NCBI GenBank assembly: GCA_009193035.1 | Contig: SWDT01000163.1 | Span: forward strand, 62,001 to 126,000 | DNA length: 64,000 nt | DNA from: Halicephalobus mephisto | Taxonomy: Eukaryota > Nematoda > Chromadorea > Rhabditida > Panagrolaimidae | Reading direction: 5' to 3' | Shown here: positions 53,226 through 64,000 of the stretch, one piece after another | Position numbering within the stretch: the stretch's first letter is position 1 | Layout: every line of letters begins with the position of its first letter | The notes under the pieces: generated by a model | What the model saw: only the letters and a program-made list of their open reading frames with translations | The model's database searches: none | What the model was told of the DNA's origin: nothing | Position numbers and translations under genes: made by a program

Positions 53226-55148
53226 CTAAAGAATACTGTACGACTCTTTGATTGGATCAAGATGACTGCTTCGACCGGGTGACTCGTGCCAAGTACTGGT
53301 ACCACTTGAACTCTCGGCACAGAAGGTTGAATTCTGCCGATTACCGGGATGACTGAACGAAGAGGGGACTTGAACTGTTGGCTTGAAACTTCGAGACGAT
53401 GTTTCTTGCAATTGAAAACGGTTATTCATATGGTCCGTGGGATGAATGATTCTCTGCTTTACAGAGGCATAAGATCCAGTGGAATCTCGTCTTCCCAGTT
53501 CCTCAAAGGGGCCGAATGGGTCATCTTCTGAAAATGAATAAATTTACTGATTGCTCGTAAAAACACTCTCACTTTGGTAATCTCTCTGATCATTCGGAGG
53601 ATCACTAATCCAGTACTCATTCTTGACTAGTCCAGGACTCTTAAGAGAGTCATTGTACTTCTTGGTCCTTCTACAGTAGACGCAACAACAAAGGGTATTG
53701 ATAAATGTTCCAAGTATAAACAATAAAGATAATCCAAAGATAACCTTATAAAGAAATATGACCTCGCTAGAATAAATGCATTCGGTCGTCGGAGTTCTCG
53801 CTGAAACAATCCATGAGATAACAATGCAATTCAAACATACCAGTGGTAGTGAAACTCTTATCAGATTTCACAGAGATTTCTCTTCTCTCAAGGACATGGA
53901 CAATTGTCGACGCAACATTGCTGTTGTTGGGATCAATCGCATCAGCGGGATCGGTTATGGACTCTTCATTCACTCCAAATATTTTGGCTACCGCCTTCGC
54001 TTCCTCGATTTCAGAAATCGGATCATCAAGTTTCCTGTCGCAACTCGGCTAAAAGAGAAATAATGAACTGAAGAAGAAAGGAAGTCATACCTTGCAGAAC
54101 TCAAACTCTCCACAAAGAGCGAATGAACACTCCAGCTTCATCGTCTTTGACTCGGGGAACTTGAACATGGACGGGATACGAGCTATAGCAAATCCATCGC
54201 CGTATTCGAAATTGCTGATTATCTTCTTATCAATAGAACATCCAAGATGATCAATCAGATCAACCACCATGTCATCAGCAGCTGCAATGCAATGAGAAAT
54301 TCTGAATCGCTTACCATAGGTAAACTTATCAGTCTCATGCCTGAGCGATGCCTTCATGTCATAGCTCCGTCCATACCCCACGTCATGAGGACGCATGTTC
54401 TCCATGAGCACGGGATCGTCAGTAGAAACAACCGGAATTAATTCCAAATTGAATTCTACTTCTCGATTGGGGAGTGTCCTAAAATAAGAACGTCACCCAA
54501 AGGACATTAATGAAAAGAACTTACTGATCATTGACCAACGTGAGTTGTTCGGTAGCGTTGTCGTCATTGAAGCTTGCCACAAGCATCTCTCCATCGGTAT
54601 CGCCAATCTTGAGAGACTTGGACTTCCTATCACATGTTACATGGAATATTCGGTCCTGCTCCAGAATGAGCATTCGGTGTTCGTGAACTTCGACATCCAC
54701 GGAGTACAGGCCTGTCTCTTGATCGACGTGCACTCCACATCTGTTCCCGTCTTTCCACAAGGGAATGGTCATCTTGGTAAGAAGATTCCCACTACCGGTT
54801 ACATTACAGGTGGAAAGCCGACCCCGTGGATGGGCAATACCGAGGAATGGCGACAACGTCCTGATGGCAATGGACATTGTGGTGGGACCACAAGTCCACT
54901 CCAACGTCGGGTTGAAAAGACTTCCCCGGCTCTGCAATTATACAAGTAGAAATCGAAGACGATTTTCCTTTGAATTGAGAAATTGAAATGACATAAGAAT
55001 TGCTAGTTCTTATGACCTATATTCTCGGAATAAATAGGACCAAAATTACCGAACCAAAAATTAAAGATCCTCAGACCAGGTATTTTTCAAAACAACTTAC
55101 CATGGAGAACGTGAGAAGGAGTATGGAGGCCAGAACTTGGATGGCCAT
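53226..55148 (-). CDS. ZP-domain transmembrane protein (cuticlin-like)
   Basis: Apical extracellular-matrix protein; ZP domains polymerise into cuticle or lumen matrix. Exons: 55101-55148, 54525-54931, 54091-54478, 53841-54048, 53573-53800 and 53226-53527, total 526 aa. Signal peptide MAIQVLASILLLTFSM comes from its own 48 bp exon. ZP-N/ZP-C cysteines are visible at WTCGPTT, STCNVTG, RCGVHVD, HVTCDR, SHCIAAADD, GCSIDKK, LECSFALCGEFEFCK and PSCDRK. The IPVVSTDDP ... DFKFPESK-like core is typical of nematode cuticlins. A transmembrane segment is near 365-390 (VIFLYKVIFGLSLLFILGTF), then a Cys cluster CCCVYCRR and a Ser-rich cytoplasmic tail of about 130 aa. I see no clear furin site before the TM; ERREISVKSDK is the most basic stretch. 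Specific cut/cutl name not assigned. Confidence 0.9.
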
Positions 55149-58100
55149 GGCAACTTAGGCATGAATCGATGGGGTGACTTCACGATGACAGCAATCTGAA
55201 AAGAAGAGCCAATTAACGCGAGAATAAAATTTGGGCCCGGAGGGAGGACAAAAACAACAACTAATCTGATGGTCATTGCGCGAATAAATGAAGGAAACCA
55301 ATTTGTGTCATCCGAAAATAAGAGTATGGCACGATCCCGTCAAATAAGCAAAGCTCGGACGAGCAGACGCTCCTTGGAGGTCAATCGTGACCGTCTGGTC
55401 AAGTCCTTGTGCAAAAATCAGTGATATATCAACACCAAAAATAGAACACCAAGGCCAAGCTGACTCACTTCGCAAACCTTTAGGTGATTCTTGTCATGGA
55501 AAGTGATCCGCAAACAGCGCGAAACCAAGTTTTCAAAAATGCAAACTTGGAGCACGACTGGAGGAGAAGCGCGAAATCACCAGCTTTTATACTCGCGGCC
55601 GGCGGGAACATGGATTTTTTGAATTGGCGCGTCATCCTGGCCAAATTTGCCGTCACGTACTACGTCCGCAGAATTTTCCCGCGCAAAGCAAAAGAAGAAA
55701 TCTGGTCGTGTGATTACTTTTATTAACATTGTAAATATTGATATATCAAAAAGACGTGGAAACGTTATAACACGGAAATTTAATATATTTCTAAGACAAT
55801 CAGTTGATTTTTAAGCTAAGAAATCTCCCAAATATCGCTTTTTATGGATTTAGACAATATTAGTATTGAAACTAAAATTGAATATTATTTTCTAATTTTT
55901 ATATACCATATAGTGATCAAGTTGAAATAGGACATTTATACACTTTTAATACTATTGGTGTGTCGAATGAACAAATGAGTAAAGAAAAATCAAGGCCTAT
56001 TGTTAGTCTTAGTCATCGCCTGTGGCCATAAGTCGAAAGGAAAGCGTTTAACCGAGAGCCGACTGATTTCTCAAATACTTATCTCGAACAGCTTGGGGTA
56101 TGCGATATCGATGTGTTCGGACGAACCGAAAATGAGTAAGCAGTTGGTCTCAAAGCTTATTACATGAAACAATATTCAAATTTCACATTTACATGCATTA
56201 CAGAAAAGCTCATTTAGAAGTCGCGCAGCACGCAATTGACATCCGGTTTAGATGAGGAGACGCAAAATCTGTAATGTTGCTAAGGAAAAGAGGCTTATAA
56301 GTTGATTTATCGAGTACTTGTCCTTTTGAAACATTTTATCAATATAGCTAAAAGAGAATAAATAGGAAAATTTTCTTAGCGTTTATTCGATTCTCTAGCT
56401 CGGCAGGAAGTCCCAATGTCGACAATGCTGAGACTTCTGGACAAAGATGTTTCAAAAATAAAGAGGGATAATGGGTAATTTTCGTTTTATAAAAAAAAAT
56501 GACTGGATAAGTCGGAACGAACCAGAACTGGGGATAATTGCAGTACTCTTCCCTGCTCATCCTGGAAATAAATCTCATGCGAAACAAAACGAAGCAAAAT
56601 AAGAAAGGAGATGAATAAAGTTGCCCCTAGCGATTCCTCATTGAAATCAAGTTGGGATAATCGCTGAAATACAAAACAGGATTATCTTCATTAAGTAGGT
56701 AACAACAATAGAACAAGTAAGAAACCTCAAGGATGCTTTAAAAACCATCTAGGATTTTTTTCGAAATCTGTGGAAGAATAAAGACATTCGTGTGGCAAAA
56801 ATTGGCCTCCTTTCAACGACGTATTATTCGGCGATCGCGCAAGCCAGAAAATGAAACGAACAAGATTGTCGAAATTTGAAATGAGGCATGTCAATCGCGG
56901 TCGCTTCGATAATGTCAGTCTTCGAGTCAGGTTTCATCTTGGGTCCTCGATACTCAGGTTTTGATTGTCCCATCCAATCCGAGAAAACCACAAATAGAAG
57001 AAATACATCAAGGGTTTTTGGGACCTTTTGAACACGAAATATGTCCGTTATTTTACTACAAGTCATATCTAGAGAAGTTTTTCAGGTCTTCTATTCCGAA
57101 GAACTCTTGAGGACCCAATTTCCCTCGGGCAAGGGGCTCTTAAAGTTGGGCCAACCAAGAACAAGTTGGGGAATAACAAATCTTGGAGAGTTGTCTTTTA
57201 TATGATATATGGAACCTGTCTGTCACAGTTGAGAAGTTAATTCCTTTGTGAAATAAATATCCGCTTCAGAAAATGAATTATATTTGATAAACATGCAAAC
57301 AATGAAATGCCACTTTTACAAGATTTGTTGATTTTATATTCTTTCGGAATTCATGTCGAATTAATAACAACAGCAATTTTAATCCTGCAAGTTGTTTTTC
57401 CAAAAAATTTAATCCAAATTTTAGGCTCGTTTCCTGTCATATAAACTTCGAACCTTCTTTTTTGGATTCCGAGTGGAAACTATATATTAAAACCCTCTTC
57501 TGTCTTTTTATTGTCCTTCTGGAGTCGGGTTTTATTTTTCTTTGGAGAAAGTAACAAAAGCCAGGAAAATTGATGGATCTGCCTTCCCAATAACAGCGTC
57601 AGTAAAAGTTTTATGCCGTCCAACGACTCAAAAAATAATGTCACACTTGCCAGGAATCCCGTTTCGCTTTGGCATCAAAAAGAGGCAAAAATGATCTCCA
57701 GGGGCCTTTTCCATCTGACCCGTCTACTTTGGCAGAAGCTTCTCGCTATTTGTCAAGATGTCCGTACTTTTCCCCTTTTTCTTATCTGCATGGATATTTA
57801 CAAATTTTATTATCCACTGCAGGAACCTACGAGGATTAGTTTTCTTCAGTAGAACTTGCAAACTACAATTTTTCATTATTTTTATAGACGTATTCGCCTT
57901 CTGGAGGACGCATGATCCGTCTTCATTCCATGTTTTTTCTCAGAGTGTCTTTAATAAAAACTCATGTGTCAGGACAAATTTGTCAATGCCATCCGTGGAA
58001 TTCACCAGTAGCTTCATTCGGCTGTTGCAGCCAATGGGGAGCATTTTCCACTGAGGTTCAGTTGGAGAAACATTTCCAACTTTTTCGTTTATGAGTGATG

Positions 58101-59165
58101 CAAACTGCTGTTGGTTTCCTTTAACAACTGCTTTGGTCTCTGTACTTAGTTGATTCCAGAATACGGGAATATTAATATTTACGCTATGACATCGTTTACA
58201 TGAATGAAGAACGCGTGGGGACGAGAAAACAATCTATAAGTTTATTTAACTAAATATAAATTATAATTCAAATGACGTATTTCTCATTTCCTCTTAGACT
58301 CAACTTATATATCTCCCTAAATCAAGTTTAGGAGGTCTCAATTCGGTTTGATAAAGCTTAAGATGTGTGTCTGAGTGTAAGACAGTAGCAAACTTGTCTG
58401 AAAAGTCCCAGTTTAATCCAATATGTTTAAGCTAAAGACGCGTGGGTGCAAGGAGTATGAATAATCTGGAAAAAGTTTATTTCCAGATTTCTTGGGCTGT
58501 ATAATAGTTGTTCCCCTATTAAATAAGATTGGTTTTACTTTTCTTTTTCTGACCAATCTTTTTTGTCGTTGAATGGTCAAAGGTAAGACTTGTCTTTTTT
58601 CTTTTTTTGCAATTTTATCATGTTTTTTTATGAGTGAGAATTGATTTTACATTCTAAATATCTCATTATATAGAGTCAATAGAGATCAGAGGTCCAAATT
58701 CAGATCCTCTTTGTTGTATTTGCAATCTAATTAACTTTCATTAACAATTATTATATGACCACCAACTGGAAGAAAAATATATTGAGTAAAAAGATTGTTT
58801 ATTGACTAAAAGAGGAACGTTTTTTCGATCAACTATAGAGTATTTTTCCGTTTCTTTGATTATACGAAGTGTCCTCAATATGCTCGAAATCTTGTCATCT
58901 GTCACTTTGGTTTTGAACTAAATCATCAAACATAAAACTTTAATTTATCATTTTTTTCTCTCTTCCTTGGTATGAAATAAATAAGAATACTGAGGACCTA
59001 CAATCGAGGCATAACAATGAACTTCTTGTCTTCGCTATCTTTGCAATGTATTCCATTTACGAATATTGAAATACCCTCTAGATACAAAAAGTGCTTATCT
59101 TTCAATAATTAAAAACAGAAATAAACCAATAGAACACATTTTCGTTATAAAAATAATAAAAATCT
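55149..59165. other. intergenic region upstream of the ZP gene
   Basis: About 4 kb with no supported gene. The first few hundred bases are likely the ZP gene promoter. A 56-60 codon open stretch near 56.0-56.2 kb (plus) and an 80-codon frame at 56824-57066 (minus) have no recognisable domain or splice partners. Confidence 0.4.
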
Positions 59166-59396
59166 TTAATATAACTCAGAATTGAAAAAATTTCGTAGCG
59201 AACCAATCCAATAATTAAAAAGACCAACAATCCCAAAACCAATGCGAGTCAAAGGGGGAGCAACTGCCATGTCATGCAGTCCTTTTTTGCGGCTATCCAA
59301 CGTATTTGAATATGCATAGTAACTAGGATTTTCGGACTTGATTGAAATGACTCCTAAATAGTTTTCACCATGGAAAATGTCAAGGTTATTAAGTAA
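59166..59396 (-). other. possible C-terminal exon or gene fragment, unassigned
   Basis: Minus-strand frame open for 76 codons between TGA and TAA with no early Met, so it cannot be a whole gene. The translation looks like protein rather than noise: FHGENYLGVISIKSENPSYY, then AYSNTLDSRKKGLHDMAV, then a hydrophobic end LTRIGFGIVGLFNYWIGS. An acceptor-like ATTTAG at about 59355 lies inside it. I found no matching 5' exon in the next 1.5 kb, so it may be the end of a gene with a long intron, or a pseudogene remnant. Family not recognised. Confidence 0.3.
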
Positions 59397-61014
59397 TCAG
59401 GGGACAATAGTAGAAGCCGTATTCATGAGGAGATTAATATTTAATGTTGGGAGAAAGTCTGGCTCCCTAGAACGAACGATCGGGTCATAGAAACTTTGAA
59501 TGCATTTTATTTGTCACTGCTTCCGATTATGTTGTCAGGATTTTCCTAGCCAGTTATTGTCCCTTCTTTGAAGAACAAACTAGCCTCAAAAGACGAGAAA
59601 ATGGTCCTGCGCCATGTGGTGTTCACTAACTGATGGCACAAGGAGAAAATTTCGCCTCGGGCCAAGGTCTACGTTTGTTCAAACTTTCCCTTCTCAGCTT
59701 GAAGACAGAACAAACGAAGAAACAGCTCGTTTGTATATGTCAGAAAAGAGAATAAAGAGCTCCCGTAGGGCGCGCAGTTTTCCTGCTTTAGGAAGTTGAA
59801 CATGCAGCTCCTCGTTGAGCGTTCCTGGCTAAATCAGGACACTAGGAGGTCGCTTAATAAAATCTCCACGATGACTCTAAGACGGTCACTTTGTCCTTTG
59901 CATAAGGAATTGCAAATCCAAGAGAAAGTTTGTTTTGTCCCTCGTTGAAGGCCTTCCACGTTGGCTATTTTTAATTTTAGGAAAAATGTTGTCGAGTGCC
60001 GAAATATTAAAGTTTTTTGCCTCTTGCGCGTTTGCGCTTCGCTAACTTTTTCCATCTCAGAATTTTCCGTCTCTTAGCTTTTCTTCGTCTAATCTGGATT
60101 CTGTTTTTTCAAATGACTTCACATTTCCGGAAAAAGTGATACCAGAAAACTATCCACAATGTGGAAACCGATTACTGGTGACTGGAAATAATTCTCCTTA
60201 TAACTGACGTGTTCTGTAGTTATATGATGACAAAGTCCGTTAGCTGCTAATTCGACGGACATTGTGTTCTTCTTCGGCAACCTTAATTGGGTTCGGAGCT
60301 CCTCCTGGTCCGGAGCCAATTACTCTCAACGCCGGAATAAGTGTTTGCGCTTTTTATGCAAATTTCCTCTTGTTCTTTCTCCTTGAAGATCCATAGCATT
60401 TGTTACTGCTTCATTTCTGACATTGTGGGAACCAGACTTCAAAAATTTGAGTTTTCCGGAGCTTAGAGGGTAGAAGCCTGACCAAGAAGTCTCTTCATCT
60501 TACACTAGTTACTTTTATAGGATTAGGTTTCGTCTTTTCCTGTTCCCGATGAGTACCCAGAGGTTCTCACATTCATGCCGTCTTGATCTAACTCATGTTG
60601 CCTTCTAAAAACACACGATTATTATAGAAACATGATCCTTTGCAAAGAACTTCAAAAATTCCAGTCATTGTTTTTTACTTTTAGTTATTTTTGCAAAGAC
60701 TTTTAACTTTGCTCGAACTTTTGTTAAGTTCAATTCAAGCTTAACCAGACTTTCTAGATGACTAATCTCGAACAGTCATTTGCTCTTGAAAAGTTTATTG
60801 GGCTTATTTGTCAACCTTTAGTAATGCCATCTTGCATTCGTTTTGTCTATTCCAAAGGAAGATGTTCGACACTATTGTTTTTGTTATTTTCGAATTTTCT
60901 CAATGGCTAATGCTTTTGGTCCTTGAATTCGAAATTAATTCATAGATGTATTTTTAAATTCTCTGAAATATTTGTTTAAAATTCATTATGGACATCATAT
61001 ATAGTAAAAATTAG

Positions 61015-61150
61015 AAATGGATATTATTATAAATTGATCTCAATATGAATTTCTAGAATTAAAAAATTTAAAACTTTGGATTGAGGTAATTCCAAAATAT
61101 TCTAGAAACTTTCTTGGGATTGTATTAACAATGAAGTTTTAAATTATTTT
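61015..61150. repeat. head motif with short TTC/GAA tail
   Basis: 'attattataaattgatctca', 'atatgaatttctagaattaa' and 'atattctagaaactttcttg'. Short copy of the dispersed family. Confidence 0.45.
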
Positions 61151-62460
61151 TTTCATGAATGTTTTCTGATACTAGTTTTGGAAAAACGGACTCAGACAAT
61201 TTAGCAATTTTGGCACGTTTTTTACTGGGCACCGTTTTACTTGTTATTTATGTCCCTTCAAAAAGGATATTTCCGTGGACCAGAGAAAATCTCCGAAGTG
61301 TGCTTATCACAAGGAGTTTTCCATAGTAGGCATCTCCTCAATATCCCAAGTGACTAGTAAATTTCTGAAAATGGCCTCCACTTTTGGAAAGTTCATTGTT
61401 GAATTCGTCACTCATTTATAACTTATTTTTTACTAATTGTCTTAATTCTCTTTATACAGTCTAATTTTAAATTTTGGAACTTTAAATCTGTTCACTTTAA
61501 ACATATGCCGTTAAATTTGATTGAAGAACGCACATCGCTGCGGTAACGAAGACTAACAGGTGGCCTGAGTTAAGTGGAGCCAACAGCCGCGATCACAAAG
61601 CCTTAGGGCAAACTCATTATTTCAGCCATTGGAAAACCAATAAGAGACCCGAATGCCGTGTTGTGGCTGTCATATTGAAGTTGAAATTTTGCCAAACTTA
61701 TTTATTAAATAAAACTACCCTATGGAATTAATTCCATAGCCTGGATTCAGTTTCGGAAATAATTTGAAATAAGGTTAAATTTTCGGGAACGTGGTTTCAG
61801 CTCTTGCAGACATCAAAGAAAGCGAAAATGGAGGAAAGTATGTCAAAGCTGGCAGCAAAATGCCGAAAAAGTTTCGCTTAGGACACACAACGATGCCATG
61901 AGCGTCAAATGGAGGGAAACACTATGTATGAAGAAGGAGCTTGCCTTTCTTCTACTTGTTCTTCTCCTTTTTTGGTATTGGAGCGCCGAAGCATTCTTTT
62001 GGCCCGAAAGTGGCTCAAAACACGGATTGCTTTTGGGTATTGAGACTGACTTTTCACTTATGCTTCTTCCCTACCCAAAAACCAGGACCTGCTTTTCCCT
62101 TCTTCCTGGTTGTCGTTTTTCCATGTGTTCCTCCGGTTTTTCTGTTTTTGTCGGGATTGTATTCTAATTATATTTACGCATGAGAACTAAATTCTGTTTT
62201 CAGGTGCCTTGGTCATTCCATCACCGTATTCTCAAACCATCAGGAGAAGAATCAACGGAATGACTTAAACAAAAGGATTCACTTCTTGATTCCCGTGCTT
62301 GATGGTTAATTAAAAACTAAGTTTGATTAGCTAGTCTTGGAAATATCGACTATTGGTTATTTCAATCCTTTTACTGGATTATCCTCAACAGCATTCCTGC
62401 GATCACTGCCAGCTTATTTTCGCTTTCGCCGGAGAGAACGGCGATCAAGTTGCAGTGAGA

Positions 62461-62487
62461 AGAGGGAGCTGTACCCCGGCTCCCTCT
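62461..62487 (+). other. strong hairpin just upstream of the innexin start
   Basis: AGAGGGAGC and GCTCCCTCT pair perfectly across a 9 nt loop. The stem extends further with one bulged A (GAGA/TCTC). It ends about 50 bp before the innexin ATG, so it would lie in the 5' UTR if transcription starts upstream. Confidence 0.4.
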
Positions 62488-62536
62488 TTCTCTGGCCCTG
62501 GAATAATCTCGACCGCGTCAGGACAATATTGGAGCC

Positions 62537-64000
62537 ATGCTTTTGTACTACTTTGCTTCTGCGGTCAAATCTATCCAATTTCATGTAGATGATGATATTA
62601 TCGACAAGCTCAATTACTACTATACTACTTCCATAATAATTGGTAAGGAGTTTCCAAATTCACGGAAATTAGGGCTTTTCTGTCCAAATATATAGGCTCT
62701 ATTCATGAATTTTGCCTCCAAAAAGTCTTGATTTATTTGTTCTTTCTTCCAGACAGCATTTTTCTCTCAACAGGGGCGCTGTCAAATTATTTTTACTATT
62801 GGAAGTAAAGTACTGACTTCCTTAATCGATTAAAAAAATACGTCATATTTATACTACTTGAAGTCATACTGCTCTAGAAAGTAGAAACAAGTACCGTTGC
62901 AAAACTGCTTCAATGTGGATTTTTGGAATTATCTAGTAACTTCCAGGATTGAGGTTCAGATGATTGTAAAAACTTCAAATGAGTTCTGGAAGTTTTCACA
63001 AATTTCCATAAGATTCTGAAAGGCCCGACGCTCCCATGAGATTCTTGAAGGTTTAAGGACTTTTTACTGGATCTCAGGAAATTTCATGAGATTCTAGAAA
63101 TTCCCACGAAATTCTAGATAATTCCGAAAATTCCCATTGGATTCTGAAATGTTCTAAAAACTTTCACAATATTCTGGAATATCCCGAAAAGTCTCCAGAG
63201 ATTCTAGATAACTTCAGAAGTTTCGATGGGACTCAAAGGTTCCAGAATCTTGTATCGAATTCTGAAAGGTTTTACTATGTGTAATTCCTCGGAATTCATT
63301 TATTTTATTGATCATTAAATAATTACATTGAAGGATGCTGCTTTTGAAGTTATATATTCATTCATATATAACTCAGAATATAAAAGCAATATTCACGCAT
63401 ATTTTTGTTGAATAAAAGTTTAGCTATATGCCGACTCGGTTTTCTATAATAGACTTCTGAAATGACGCAAAATAAGAGCTGGCTTTCCTTGGTAAGCAGA
63501 CACGAATCGAATTTTGCGGCATTGCAAAAGGAATGATGATTGTTCCTTAAGTAATTTGCATAATTTCGGATGACGAAATAAACAGACGCCAACGCCCTTG
63601 GGTGTTCTGCAAATGCAAAATGTTATGAAAATTAAATATGAAAATTTTCAAGAATTTATTTCAATAAAAATCCCCAAAATTTATCAGGGAGTTCTAAAAT
63701 TCTGATAAAAGAAATAAAAATAGGAGTGAAGAAGCAAATTGAGTTGTGTCAAGAATCACCAGGTTTGCTTTTTTCCTACTCTCATTCTCTGCGCGGGGAA
63801 TTTAAGAATTTCAAAAAAATATATTGCTTTCTAATTACAAGATTCGTCTGGAGAAAGACAAAAATTAATTTTTATAAAAAATGTAATCGCATTCCTTCAG
63901 TTTTTGCGATTCTTGTGTCTGGTCAACAGTATGTCGGACATCCTATTCAATGTTGGGTTCCTGCGACTTTTACCGAACCTATGGAACAATATACAGAAAA
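62537..64000 (+). CDS. innexin (gap-junction subunit), 5' part
   Basis: Invertebrate gap-junction channel subunit in the plasma membrane. Exon 1 is 62537-62642 ([35 protein letters not shown]). A 1258 bp intron follows. Exon 2 starts at 63901 after CCTTCAG and runs off the window. The phase (one base carried over) gives [20 protein letters not shown] and [14 protein letters not shown]. The invariant [15 protein letters not shown] signature of the first extracellular loop is present, as are the DDD...[10 protein letters not shown]-terminus and TM1. The residues GQQ replace the commoner AKQ. No other exons can be seen. The intron carries a TTC/GAA array and a dispersed-element copy. Which inx/unc-7/unc-9 member this is cannot be decided from about 70 residues. 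Confidence 0.92.
62930..63290. repeat. long TTC/GAA (HSE-like) repeat in innexin intron 1
   Basis: About ten units, e.g. 'ccataagattctgaaagg', 'catgagattctagaaattcc', 'attggattctgaaatgttct' and 'attctggaatatcccgaaaa'. The spacing between 'gattct' landmarks is mostly 28-35 bp. Confidence 0.7.
63640..63850. repeat. dispersed element copy 3 in innexin intron 1
   Basis: 'ggagtgaagaagcaaattga', 'gttgtgtcaagaatcacc', 'aggtttg', 'ctctcattctctgcgcgggg' and 'atattgctttctaattacaa' follow the same order as the copies at 14.93 and 27.36 kb. Confidence 0.5.

Larger units (their letters stand above)
59397..62536. other. non-coding region upstream of the innexin
   Basis: No supported gene. The ORFs at 59.6-60.3 and 61.9-62.2 kb have no domain or splice context. 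A TTC/GAA head ('gatctcaatatgaatttcta' at about 61038) is present. The last ~500 bp is presumably the innexin promoter and 5' UTR. Confidence 0.4.

Noticed and set aside
56020..56205. Plus-strand open stretch of about 55-60 codons (LVLVIACGHKSKGKRL)
   Set aside because: No start context, splice partner or recognised motif. The reverse strand is also partly open. Insufficient evidence.
56824..57066. 80-codon minus-strand ORF
   Set aside because: Starts and ends without splice support or family resemblance. Kept only as part of the intergenic note.
61898..62183. Plus-strand ORFs with a hydrophobic start (KELAFLLLVLLLFWYW)
   Set aside because: Signal-peptide-like by chance in a T-rich stretch. 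Two overlapping frames are equally open, with no downstream domain or splice partner.
62337..62592. Two overlapping plus-strand ORFs just before the innexin
   Set aside because: They run through the innexin ATG in other frames. The innexin frame is the one with family motifs.
1..64000. tRNA, 5S rRNA and spliced-leader RNA genes
   Set aside because: I looked for the GGTTCGA box-B core, the 5S internal control region and the SL1 sequence by eye and found none convincing. A covariance-model scan was not possible.

Overview
The window is nuclear DNA from a rhabditid-type nematode. Genes are split by very short introns (often 40-50 bp) with TTTCAG-like acceptors and GTAAGT/GTGAGT donors. Background DNA is AT-rich, and the gene content is typical of nematodes: an HNF4-type nuclear receptor, nematocin, a cuticlin-like ZP protein, an innexin and a myosin that resembles class XII. 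I cannot name the species. It is unlikely to be C. elegans, because neighbours here (e.g. ethe-1 beside a hum-4-like myosin) lie, as I recall, on different chromosomes there.

Layout. (1) 1.3-4.6 kb, minus: nuclear hormone receptor. (2) 4.6-10 kb: non-coding, with tandem and dispersed repeats. (3) 10.1-11.9 kb, minus: neuropeptide-receptor GPCR of the NPR/NPY type. (4) 12-18.8 kb: repeat-rich desert. (5) 18.8-19.8 kb, plus: nematocin (oxytocin/vasopressin-neurophysin) precursor ntc-1, convergent with a TspanC8 tetraspanin (20.0-22.9 kb, minus; tsp-14-like). (6) 23-28.4 kb: second repeat-rich desert. (7) 28.4-55.1 kb: an unbroken run of minus-strand genes. From high to low coordinate these are a ZP-domain cuticlin-like gene, a small helical protein, a Wnt, a tandem two-domain M13 neprilysin, ethe-1, a MyTH4-FERM-SH3-MyTH4-FERM myosin with a separate gene nested in one of its introns, and an Sts/UBASH3-like histidine phosphatase. 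(8) 55-62.5 kb: largely non-coding, with one orphan coding-like stretch near 59.2 kb. (9) 62.5 kb to the end, plus: 5' part of an innexin.

Several genes are not visible as long ORFs and were rebuilt from splice signals: all three ntc-1 exons, Wnt exon 1 (signal peptide), ethe-1 exon 1, tetraspanin exon 1 and innexin exons 1-2. Exon phases were summed for most genes and close in frame. The exception is the myosin, where exactly one base is missing near 31,386. Exon borders are hand-read and may be off by 1-2 bases.

There is no operon of bacterial type and no single pathway. Functional themes are peptide signalling (nematocin, an NPR-type receptor, two M13 peptidase domains that could trim peptides), cell-surface signalling (Wnt, tetraspanin, innexin, ZP protein), sulfide detoxification (ETHE1) and actin transport (myosin). 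Some minus-strand neighbours are spaced closely enough (about 130-300 bp) to be read as polycistronic pairs.

The most unusual items are the fusion of two complete M13 peptidase units behind one membrane anchor, the gene nested in a myosin intron, the roughly 500-residue insert splitting the first myosin FERM domain, and a dispersed repeat family whose ~30 bp units form near-perfect heat-shock-element arrays.
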